From NCBI GenBank assembly GCA_963932145.1, contig OZ010611.1:56677292-56741291 (forward strand): 64,000 nucleotides of DNA. The letters are read 5' to 3'. The notes below the pieces were generated by a model, which saw only the letters and a program-made list of their open reading frames with translations, had not been told where the DNA came from and did no database searches. Made by a program: the position numbers and the translations under genes. Positions 51,061 to 62,300 of this stretch are shown here, one piece after another (within the stretch, counting starts at the first letter, position 1; each line of letters starts with the position of its first letter). This DNA comes from Acanthosepion lycidas. Lineage: Eukaryota > Mollusca > Cephalopoda > Sepiida > Sepiidae.

Positions 51061-54000
51061 TTATTCTCTTCTGTTTGTGCCTTGTCTTTAGCTTTTTCTT
51101 CTATATTAACTTTATGTAGAGGCTAGGCCCACCTCTAAATCTTGGTTGAAATTATTTTTCATTCTAATTCATAGAAATGGAGTAGCGTGCAATGGTGTCG
51201 TCTCATACAACAGTGAGGTAGGAGAAAAAATTTGTTGGCACAAAATGGGTGATCAGTGACTTATTCTCTTCTGTTTGTGCCTTGTCTTTAGATTTTCTTC
51301 TATATTTAACTTTATGTAGAGGCTAGGCCCCCCTCTAAATCTTGGTTGAAATTATTTTTCATTCTAATTCATAGAAATGGAGTAGCATGCAATGGTGTCG
51401 TCTCATACAACAGTGAGTTAGGAGAAAAAATTTGTGGGCACAAAATGGGTGATCAGTGTCTTATTCTCTTCTGTCTGTGCCTTGTCTTTAGCTTTTTCTG
51501 CTATATTTAACTTTATGTAGAGGCTAGGCCCCTTCCTAAATCTTGGTTGTAATTATTTTTCATTCTAATTCATAGAAATGGAGTAGCGTGCAATGGTGTC
51601 GTCTCATACAACTGTGAGTTAGGAGAAAAAATTTGTGGGCACAAAATGGGTGATCAGTGTCTTATTCTCTTCTGTTTGTGCCTTGTCTTTAGCTTTTTCT
51701 TCTATATTTAACTTTATGTAGAGGCTAGGCCCACCTCTAAATCTTGGTTGAAATTATTTTTCATTCTAATTCATAGAAATGGAGTAGCATGCAATGGTGT
51801 CGTCTCATACAACAGTGAGTTAGGAGAAAAAATTTGTGGGCACAAAATCGGTGATCAGTGTCTTATTCTCTTCTGTTTGTACCTTGTCTTTAGCTTTTTC
51901 TTCTATATTTAACTTTATGTAGAGGCTAGGCCCCTTTCTAAATCTTGGTTGGAATTGTTTTTCATTCTAATTCATAGAAATGGAGTAGCGTGCAATGGTG
52001 TCGTCTCATACACCTGTGAGTTAAAAGAAAAAATTTGTGGGCACAAAATGGGTGATCAGTGTCTTATTCTCTTCTGTTTGTGCCTTGTCTTTAGCTTTTT
52101 CTTCTATATTTAACTTTATGTAGAGGCTAGGCCACCCTCTAAATCTTGGTTGAAATTATTTTTCATTCTAATTCATAGAAATGGAGTAGCGTGCAATGGT
52201 GTCGTCTCATACAACTTTGAGGTAGGAGAAAAAATTTGTTGGCACAAAATGAGTGATCAGTGTCTTATTCTCTTTTGTTTGTGCCTTGTCTTTATCTTTT
52301 TCTTCTATATTTAACTTTATGTAGAGGCTAGGCCCCCCTCTAAATCTTGGTTGAAATTATTTTTCATTATAATTAATAGAAATGGAGTAGCGATCTAAGG
52401 TGTCGTCTCAAACAACAGTGAGTTAGGAGAAAAAATTTATGGGCACAAAATGGGTGATCAGTGTCTTATTCTCTTCTGTTTGTGCCTTGTCTTTAGCTTT
52501 TTCTTCTATATTTAACTTTATATAGAGGCTAGGCCCCCCTCTAAATCTTGGTTGAAATTATTTTTCATTCTAATTAATAGAAATGGAGTAGCGTGCAATG
52601 GTGTCGTCTCATACAACTGTGAGTTAGCAGATAAAATTTGTTGGCACAAAATGGGTGATCAGTGTCTTATTCTCTTCTGTTTATGCTTTGTCTTTAGCTT
52701 TTTCTTCTATATTTAACTTTATGTAGAGGCTAGGCCCCCCTCTAAATCTTGGTTGAAATTATTTTTCATTCTAATTAATAGAAATGGAGTAGCGTGCAAT
52801 GGTGTCGTCTCATACAACTGTGAGTTAGCAGATAAAATTTGTGGGCACAAAATGGGTGATCACAGTATTATACTCTTCTGTTTATGCCTTGTCTTTAGCT
52901 TTTTCTTCTATATTTAACTTTATGTAGAGGCTAGCCCCCCCTCTAAAACTTGGTTGAAATTATTTTTCATTCTAATTAATAGAAATGGAGAAGCATGCAA
53001 TGGTGTCGTCTCATACAACTGTCAGTTAGCATTTAAAATTTGTGGGCACAAAATGGGTGATCAGTGTCTTATACTCTTCTGTTTATGCCTTGTCTTTACC
53101 TTTTTCTTCTATATTTAACTTTATGTAGAGGCTAGGCCCCACTCTAAACCTTGGTTGAAATTATTTTTCATTCTAATTAAGAGAAATGGAGTAGCGTGCA
53201 ATGGTGTCGTCTCATACAACAGTGAGGTAGGAGAAAAAAGTTGTTGGCACAAAATGGGTGATCAGTGTCTTATTCACTTGTGTTTCTGCCTTGTCTTTAG
53301 CTTTTTCTTCTATATTTAACTTTATGTAGAGGCTAGGCCCCCCTCTAAATCTTGGTTGAAATTATTTTTCATTCTTATTAATAGAAATGGAGTAGCGATC
53401 AAAGGTGTCATCTCAAACAACAGTGAGTTATGAGAAAAAATTAGTGGGCACAAAATGGGTGATCAGTGTTTATTCTGTTCTGTTTGTACCTTGTCTTTAG
53501 CTTTTTCTTCTATATTTAACTTTATGTAGAGGCTAGGCCTTTTCTAAATCTTGGTTGAAATTATTTTTCATTCTAATTCATAGAAATGGAGTAGCGTGCA
53601 ATGGTGTCGTCACATACAATAGTGAGTTAGTAGAAAAAATTTGTCGGCACAAAATGGGTGATCAGTGTCTTATTCTCTTCTGTTTGTGCCTTGTCTTTAG
53701 CTTTTTCTTCTATATTTAACTTTAAGTAGAGGCTAGGCCCCTTTCTAAATCTTGGTTGAAATTATTTTTCATTCTAATTAATAGAAATGGAGTAGCGTGC
53801 AATGGTGTCATCTCATACAACAGTGAGTTAGGAGAAAAAATTTGTGGGCACAAAATGGGTGATCAGTGTCTTATTCTCTTCTGTTTGTGCCTTGTCTTTA
53901 GCTTTTTCTTCTATATTTAACTTTATGTAGAGGCTAGGCCACCCTCTAAATCTTGGTTGAAATTATTTTTCATTCTAATTAATAGAAATGGAGAAGCATG

Positions 54001-55800
54001 CAATGGTGTCGTCTCATACAACTGTCAGTTAGCATATAAAATTTGTGGGCACAAAATGGGTGATCAGTGTCTTATACTCTTCTGTTTATGCCTTGTCTTT
54101 ACCTTTTTCTTCTATATTTAACTTTATGTAGAGGCTAGGCCCCCCTCTAAATCTTGGTTGAAATTATTTTTCATTCTAATTAATAGAAATGGAGTAGCGT
54201 GCAATGGTGTCGTCTCATACAACAGTGAGTTAGGAGAAAAAATTTGTGGGCACAAAATGGGTGATCAGTGTCTTATTTTCTTCTGTTTGTGCCTTGTCTT
54301 TAGCTTTTTATTCTATATTTAACTTTATGGAGAGGCTAGGCCCCTTTCTAAATCTTGGTTGAAATTATTTTTCATTCTAATTCATAGAAATGGAGTAGCG
54401 TGCAATGATATCGTCTCATACAACAGTGAGTTAGGAGAAAAAATTTGTGGGCACAAAATGGGTGATCGGTGGCTTATTCTCCGCTGTTTGTGCCTTGTCT
54501 TTAGCTTTTTCTTCTATATTTAACTTCATGTAGAGGCTAGGCCTTTTCTAAATCTTGGTTGAAATTATTTTTCATTCTAATTCATAGAAATGGAGTAGAG
54601 TGCAATGGTGTCGTCTCATACAACAGTGAGTTAGTAGAAAAAATTTGTCGGCACAAAATGGGTGATCAGTGTCTTATTCTCTTCTGTTTGTGCCTTGTCT
54701 TTAGATTTTCTTCTATATTTAACTTTAAGTAGAGGCTAGGCCCCTTTCTAAATCTTGGTTGAAATTATTTTTCATTCTAATTAATAGAAATGGAGTAGCG
54801 TGCAATGGTGTCGTCTCATACAACAGTGAGTTAGGAGAAAAAATTTGTGGGCACAAAATGGGTTATCAGTGACTTATTCTCTTCTGTTTGTGCCTTGTCT
54901 TTATCTTTTTCTTCTATATTTAACTTTATGTAGAGGCTAGGCCCCTTTCTAAATCTTGGTTGAAATTATTTTTCAATCTAATTAATAGAAATGGAGTAGC
55001 GTGCAATGGTGTCGTCTCATACAACAGTGAGTTAGGAGAAAAAATTTGTTGGCACAAAATTGGTGATCAGTGTCTTATTCTCTTCTGTTTGTGCCTTGTC
55101 TTTAGCTTTTTCTTCTATATTTAACTTTATGTAGAGGCTAGGCCCCTTTCTAAATCTTGGTTGAAATTATTTTTCATTATAATTAATAGAAATGGAGTAG
55201 CGTGCAATGGTGTCGTCTCATACAAAAGTGAGTTAGGAGAAAAAATTTGTGGGCACAAAATGAGTGATCAGTGTCATATTCTCTTCTGTTTGTGCCTTGT
55301 CTTTAGCTTTTTCTTCTATATTTAACTTTATGTAGAGGCTAGCCCCCCCTCTAAATCTTGGTTGAAATTATTTTTCATTCTAATTAATAGAAATGGAGTA
55401 GCGTGCAATGGTGTCGTCTCATACAACAGTGAGTTAGGAGAAAAAATTTGTTGGCACAAAATGGGTGATCAATGTCTTATTCTTTTCTGTTTGGGCCTTG
55501 TCTTTAGCTTTTTCTTCTATATTTAACTGTATGTAGAGGCTAGGCCCCTTTCTAAATCTTGGTTGAAATTATTTTTCATTCTAATTCATAGAAATGGAGT
55601 AGCGTGCAATGGTGTCGTCTCATACAACAGTGAGTTAGGAGAAAAATTTGTGGGCACAAAATGGGTGATCAGTGTCTTATTCTCTTCTGTTTGTGCCTTG
55701 TCTTTAGCTTTTTATTCTATATTTAACTTTATGTAGAGGCTAGGCCCCTTTCTAAATCTTGGTTGAAATCATTTTTCATTCTAATTCATAGAAATGGAGT
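51060..55800. repeat. Zone G: mixed monomers
   Basis: Several types are mixed here with no regular higher-order period seen. Two copies near 53,000 and 54,000 share gagaagcatgc, ctgtcagttagca and cttatactc, about five monomers apart. The gcgatcaaagg/tctcaaac type appears at 52,391 (as gatctaagg) and 53,396. Small deletions include ctatattaac near 51,105 and gtgtttattc near 53,468. Confidence 0.72.
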
Positions 55801-58800
55801 AGCATGCAATGGTGTCGTCTCATACAACAGTTAGGTAGGAGAAAAAATTTGTGGGCACAAAATGGGTGATTAGTGTCTTATTCTCTGCTGTTTGTGCCTT
55901 GTCTTTAGCTTTTTCTTCTATATTTAATTTTATGTAGAGGCTAGGCCCCTTTCTAAATCTTGGTTGAAATTATTTTTCATTCTAATTCATAGAAATGGAG
56001 TAGCGTGAAATGGTGTCGTCTCATACAACAGTGAGTTAGGAGAAAAAATTTGTGGGCACAAAATGGGTGATCAGTGACTTATTCTCTTCTGTTTGTGCCT
56101 TGTCTTTATCTTTTTCTTCTATATTTAACTTTATGTAGAGGCTAGACCCCCCTCTAAATCTTGGTTGAAATTATTTTTCATTCTAATTAATAGAAATGGA
56201 GTAGCGTGCAATGGTGTCGTCTCATACAACAGTGAGTTAGGAGAAAAAATTTGTGGGCACAAAATGGGTGATCAGTGACTTATTCTCTTCTGTTTGTGCC
56301 TTGTCTTTATCTTTTTCTTCTATATTTAACTTTATGTAGAGGCTAGACCCCCCTCTAAATCTTGGTTGAAATTATTTTTCATTCTAATTCATAGAAATGG
56401 AGTAGCGTGCAATGATGTCGTCTCATACAACAGTGAGTTAGGAGAAAAAATTTGTGGGCACAAAATGGGTGATCGGTGGATTATTCTCTGCTGTTTGTGC
56501 CTTGTCTTTAGCTTTTTCTTCTATATTTAACTTTATGTAGAGGCTAGGCCCCTTTCTAAATCTTGGTTGAAATCATTTTTCATTCTAATTCATAGAAATG
56601 GAGTAGCATGCAATGGTGTCGTCTCATACAACAGTTAGGTAGGAGAAAAAATTTGTGGGCACAAAATGGGTGATTAGTGTCTTATTCTCTTCTGTTTGTG
56701 CCTTGTCTTTAGCTTTTTCTTCTATATTTAATTTTATGTAGAGGCTAGGCCCCTTTCTAAATCTTGGTTGAAATTATTTTTCATTCTAATTTATAGAAAT
56801 GGAGTAGCGTGCAATGGTGTCGTCTCATACAACAGTGAGTTAGGAGAAAAAATTTGTGGGCACAAAATGGGTGATCAGTGACTTATTCTCTTCTGTTTGT
56901 GCCTTGTCTTTATCTTTTTCTTCTATCTTTAACTTTATGTAGAGGCTAGACCCCCCTCTAAATCTTGGTTGAAATTATTTTTCATTCTAATTAATAGAAA
57001 TGGAGTAGCGTGCAATGGTGTCGTCTCATACAACAGTGAGTTAGGAGAAAAAATTTGTGGGCACAAAATGGGTGATCAGTGACTTATTCTCTTCTGTTTG
57101 TGCCTTGTCTTTATCTTTTTCTTCTATATTTAACTTTATGTAGAGGCTAGACCCCCCTCTAAATCATGGTTGAAATTATTTTTCATTCTAATTCATAGAA
57201 ATGGAGTAGCGTGCAATGATGTCGTCTCATACAACAGTGAGTTAGGAGAAAAAATTTGTAGGCACAAAATGGGTGATCGGTGGATTATTCTCTGCTGTTT
57301 GTGCCTTGTCTTTAGCTTTTTCTTCTATATTTAACTTTATGTAGAGGCTAGGCCCCTTTCTAAATCTTGGTTGAAATCATTTTTCATTCTAATTCATAGA
57401 AATGGAGTAGCATGCAATGGTGTCGTCTCATACAACAGTTAGGTAGGAGAAAAAATTTGTGGGCACAAAATGGGTGATTAGTGTCTTATTCTCTTCTGTT
57501 TGTGCCTTGTCTTTAGCTTTTTCTTCTATATTTAATTTTATGTAGAGGCTAGGCAACTTTCTAAATCTTGGTTGAAATTATTTTTCATTCTAATTCATAG
57601 AAATGGAGTAGCGTGCAATGGTGTCGTCTCATACAACAGTGAGTTAGGAGAAAAAATTTGTGGGCACAAAATGGGTGATCAGTGGCTTATTCTCTGCTGT
57701 TTGTGCCTTGTCTTTAGCTTTTTCTTCTATATTTAACTTTATGTAGAGGCTAGGCCCCCCTCTAAATCTTGGTTGAAATTATTTTTCATTCTAATTAATA
57801 GAAATGGAGTAGCGTGCAATGGTGTCGTCTCATACAACAGTGTGTTAGGAGAAAAAATTTGTGGGCACAAAATGGGTGATCAGTGTCTTATTCTCTTCTG
57901 TTTGTGCCTTGTCTTTAGCTTTTTCTTCTAAATTTAACATTATGTAGAGGCTAGGCCCCCCTCTAAGTCTTGGTTGAAATTATTTTTCATTCTAATTCAT
58001 AGCAATGTAGTAGCGTGCAATGGTGTCGTCTCATACAACAGTGAGTTAGGAGAAAAAATTTGTTGGCACAAAATGGTTGATCAGTGTCTTATTCTCTTCT
58101 GTTTGTGCCTTGTCTTTAGCTTTTTCTTTTATATTTAACTTTATGTAGAGGCTAGGCCCCTTTCTAAATCTTGGTTGAAATTATTTTTCATTCTAATTAA
58201 TAGAAATGGAGTAGCGTGCAATGGTGTCGTCTCATACAAAAGTGAGTTAGGAGAAAAAATTTGTGGGCACAAAATGAGTGATCAGTGTCATATTCTCTTC
58301 TGTTTGTGCCTTGTCTTTAGCTTTTTCTTCTATATTTAACTTTATGTAGAGGCTAGGCCCCCTTCTAAATCTTGGTTGAAATTATTTTTCATTCTAATTA
58401 ATAGAAATGGAGTAGCGTGCAATAGTGTCGTCTCATACAACAGTGAGTTAGGAGAAAAAATTTGTTGGCACAAAATGGGTGATCAATGTCTTATTCTTTT
58501 CTGTTTGGGCCTTGTCTTTAGCTTTTTCTTCTATATTTAACTGTATGTAGAGGCTAGGCCCCTTTCTAAATCTTGGTTGAAATCATTTTTCATTCTAATT
58601 CATAGAAATGGAGTAGCATGCAATGGTGTCGTCTCATACAACAGTTAGGTAGGAGAAAAAATTTGTGGGCACAAAATGGGTGATTAGTGTCTTATTCTCT
58701 TTTGTTTGTGCCTTGTCTTTAGCTTTTTCTTCTATATTTAATTTTATGTAGAGGCTAGGCCCCTTTCTAAATCTTGGTTGAAATCATTTTTCATTCTAAT

Positions 58801-60200
58801 TCATAGAAATGGAGTAGCGTGCAATGGTGTCGTCTCATACAACAGTGAGTTAGGAGAAAAAATTTGTGGGCACAAAATGGGTGATCAGTGACTTATTCTC
58901 TTCTGTTTGTGCCTTGTCTTTATCTTTTTCTTCTATATTTAACTTTATGTAGAGGCTAGACCCCCCTCTAAATCTTGGTTGAAATTATTTTTCATTCTAA
59001 TTCATAGAAATGGAGTAGCGTGCAATGATGTCGTCTCATACAACAGTGAGTTAGGAGAAAAAATTTGTGGGCACAAAATGGGTGATCGGTGGATTATTCT
59101 CTGCTGTTTGTGCCTTGTCTTTAGCTTTTTCTTCTATATTTAACTTTATGTAGAGGCTAGGCCCCTTTCTAAATCTTGGTTGAAATCATTTTTCATTCTA
59201 ATTCATAGAAATGGAGTAGCATGCAATGGTGTCGTCTCATACAACAGTTAGGTAGGAGAAAAAATTTGTGGGCACAAAATGGGTGATTAGTGTCTTATTC
59301 TCTTCTGTTTGTGCCTTGTCTTTAGCTTTTTCTTCTATATTTAATTTTATGTAGAGGCTAGGCAACTTTCTAAATCTTGGTTGAAATTATTTTTCATTCT
59401 AATTCATAGAAATGGAGTAGCGTGCAATGGTGTCGTCTCATACAACAGTGAGTTAGGAGAAAAAATTTGTGGGCACAAAATGGGTGATCAGTGACTTATT
59501 CTCTTCTGTTTGTGCCTTGTCTTTATCTTTTTCTTCTATATTTAACTTTATGTAGAGGCTAGGCCCCTTTCTAAATCTTGGTTGAAATTATTTTTCATTC
59601 TAATTCATAGAAATGGAGTAGCGTGCAATGATTGTCGTCTCATACAACAGTGAGTTAGGAGAAAAAATTTGTGGCACAAAATGGGTGATCAGTGTCTTAT
59701 TCTCTTCTGTTTGTGCCTTGTCTTTAGCTTTTTCTTCTATATTTAACTTTAAGTAGAGGCTAGGCCCCTTTCTAAATCTTGGTTGAAATTATTTTTCATT
59801 CTAATTAATAGAAATGGAGTAGCGTGCAATGGTGTCGTCTCATACAACAGTGAGTTAGGAGAAAAAATTTGTGGGCACAAAATGGGTGATCAGTGGCTTA
59901 TTCTCTTCTGTTTGTGCCTTGTCTTTAGCTTTTTCTTCTATATTTAACTTTATGTAGAGGCTAGGCCCCCCTCTAAATCTTGGTTGAAATTATTTTTCAT
60001 TCTAATTAATAGAAATGGAGTAGCGTGCAATAGTGTCGTCTCATACAACAGTGAGTTAGGAGAAAAAATTTGTTGGCACAAAATGGGTGATCAATGTCTT
60101 ATTCTTTTCTGTTTGGGCCTTGTCTTTAGCTTTTTCTTCTATATTTAACTGTATGTAGAGGCTAGGCCCCTTTCTAAATCTTGGTTGAAATTATTTTTCA
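55800..60200. repeat. Four-monomer (804-bp) higher-order repeat and its copies
   Basis: The unit runs through gtgatcggtgg, then gaaatcattttt with gcatgcaatgg, cagttaggtagg and gtgattagtg, then tttaattttatg, then gtgacttattc with ctttatcttt and gctagaccccc. The ttaggtagg marker is at 55,831, 56,635, 57,439, 58,645 and 59,248 (steps 804, 804, 1,206 and 603). The gatcgg marker is at 56,471, 57,275 and 59,084 (steps 804 and 1,809), with an outlier at 54,464. A second marker, gtttgggcc, recurs at 55,489, 58,503 and 60,111, about 15 and 8 monomers apart. Units have lost or gained single monomers in the right half. Confidence 0.85.
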
Positions 60201-62300
60201 TTCTAATTCATAGAAATGGAGTAGCGTGCAATGGTGTCGTCTCATAAAACAGTGAGTTAGTAGAAAAAATTTGTGGGCACAAAATGGGTGATCAGTGTCT
60301 TATTCTCTTCTGTTTGTGCCTTGTCTTTAGCTTTTTCTTCTATATTTAACTTTAAGTAGAGGCTAGGCCCCTTTCTAAATCTTGGTTGAAATTATTTTTC
60401 ATTCTAATTAATAGAAATGGAGTAGCATGCAGTGTTGTCGTCTCATACAACAGTGAGTTAGTAGAAAAAATTTGTGGGCACAAAATGGGTGATCAGTGTC
60501 TTATTCTCTTCTGTTTGTGCCTTGTCTTTAGCTTTTTCTTCTATATTTAACTTTAAGTAGAGGCTAGGCCCCGTTATAAATCTTGGTTGAAATTATTTTT
60601 CATTCTAATTCATAGAAATGGGGTAGCATGCAGTGGTGTCGTCTCATACAACAGTGAGTTAGGAGAAAAAATTTGTGGGCACAAAATGGGTGATCAGTGT
60701 CTTATTCTCTTCTGTTTGTGCCTTGTCTTTAGTTTTTTCTTCTATATTTAACTTTATGTAGAGGCTAGGCCCCTTTCTAAATCTTGGTTGAAATTATTTT
60801 TCATTCTAATTAATAGAAACGGAGTAGCGTGCAATGGTGTCGTCTCATACAAAAGTGAGTTAGGAGAAAAAATTTGTGGGCACAAAATGAGTGATCAGTG
60901 TCATATTCTCTTCTGTTTGTGCCTTGTCTTTAGCTTTTTCTTCTATATTTAACTTTATGTAGAGGCTAGGCCCCCCTCTAAATCTTGGTTGAAATTATTT
61001 TTCATTCTAATTAATAGAAATGGAGTAGCGTGCAATGGTGTCGTCTCATACACCAGTGAGTTAGGAGAAAAAATTTGTGGGCACAAAATGGGTGATCAGT
61101 GTCTTATTCTCTGCTGTTTGTGCCTTGTCTTTAGCTTTTTCTTCTATATTTAACTTTATGTAGAGGCTAGGCCCCTTTCTAAATCTTGGTTGAAATTATT
61201 TTTCATTCTAATTCATAGAAATGGAGTAGCGTGCAATGGTGTCGTCTCATACAACAGTGAGTTAGGAGAAAAAATTTGTGGGCACAAAATGGGTGATCTG
61301 TGTCTTATTCTCTGCTGTTTGTGCCTTGTCTTTAGCTTTTTCTTCTATATTTAACTTTATGTAGAGGCTAGGCCCCCCCTCTAAATCTTGGTTGAAATTA
61401 TTTTTCATTCTAATTCATAGAAATGGAGTAGCGTGCAATGGTGTCGTCTCATACAACAGTGAGTTAGGAGAAAAAATTTGTGGGCACAAAATGGGTGATC
61501 AGTGTCTTATTCTCTGCTGTTTGTGCCTTGTCTTTAGCTTCTTCTTCTATATTTAACTTTATGTAGAGGCTAGGCCCCTTTCTAAATCTTAGTTTAAATT
61601 ATTTTTCATTCTAATTCATAGAAATGGAGTAGCGTGCAATGGTGTCATCTCATACAACAGTGAGTTAGTAGAAAAAATTTGTTGGCACAAAATGGGGGAT
61701 CTGTGTCTTATTCTCTTCCGTTTGTACCTTGTCTTTAGCTTTTTCTTCTATATGTAACTTTATGTAGAGGCTAGGCACCCCTATAAATCTTCATTGAAAT
61801 TATTTTTCATTCTAATTCATAGAAATGGAGTAGCGTGCAATGGTGTCGTCTCATACAACAGCGAATTAGGAGAAAAAATTTCTGGGCACAAAATGGGTGA
61901 TCAGAGTCTTATTCTCTTCTCTTTGTGCCTTGTCTTTAGCTTTTTCTTCTATATTTAACATTATGTAGAGGCTAGGCCCCTTTCTAAATCTTTGTTGAAA
62001 TTATTTTTCATTCTAATTCATAGAAGTGGAGTAGCGTGCAATGGTGTCATCTCATTCAACAGTGAGTTAGGAGAAAAATTTGTGGGCACAAAATGGGTGA
62101 TCAGTGTCTTATTCTCTTGTGTTTGTGCCTTATCTTTAGCTTTTTCTTCTATATTTAACTTTATGTAGAGGCTAGCCCCCTTTCTAAATCTTCGTTGAAA
62201 TTATTTTTCATTCTAATTCATAGAAATGGAATAGCGTGCAATGGTGTCGTCTCATACAACAGGGAGTTAGGAGAAAAATTTTGCGGGCACAAAATGGGTG
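60200..62300. repeat. Mixed monomers before the right end
   Basis: Copies with taagtagagg, tgagtgatcagtgtcatattc and tctctgctg types are mixed here. No regular higher-order unit was seen. The monomer at 61,380-61,580 lies close to the overall majority sequence. Confidence 0.75.
61380..61580 (+). repeat. Representative 201-bp monomer
   Basis: This copy lies close to the majority sequence and serves as a reference register, starting at tctaaatctt. Monomer positions, approximately: 16-27 an A/T tract (aaattatttttc); 41-50 gaaatggagt; 51-60 agcgtgcaat with one CpG; 61-70 ggtgtcgtct with the second CpG; 80-85 gtgagt; 91-100 gaaaaaattt; 117-122 the palindrome tgatca; 123-175 a pyrimidine-rich stretch containing gtctttag; 169-176 tatattta; 194-201 a G/C patch (ggcccccc, here ggcccctt). 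The majority sequence is about 74 G/C in 201, or 37%. The upper strand is purine-rich in the first half and pyrimidine-rich in the second. This copy differs from the majority mainly at the gctg, cttcttc and cccctt positions. Confidence 0.95.
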
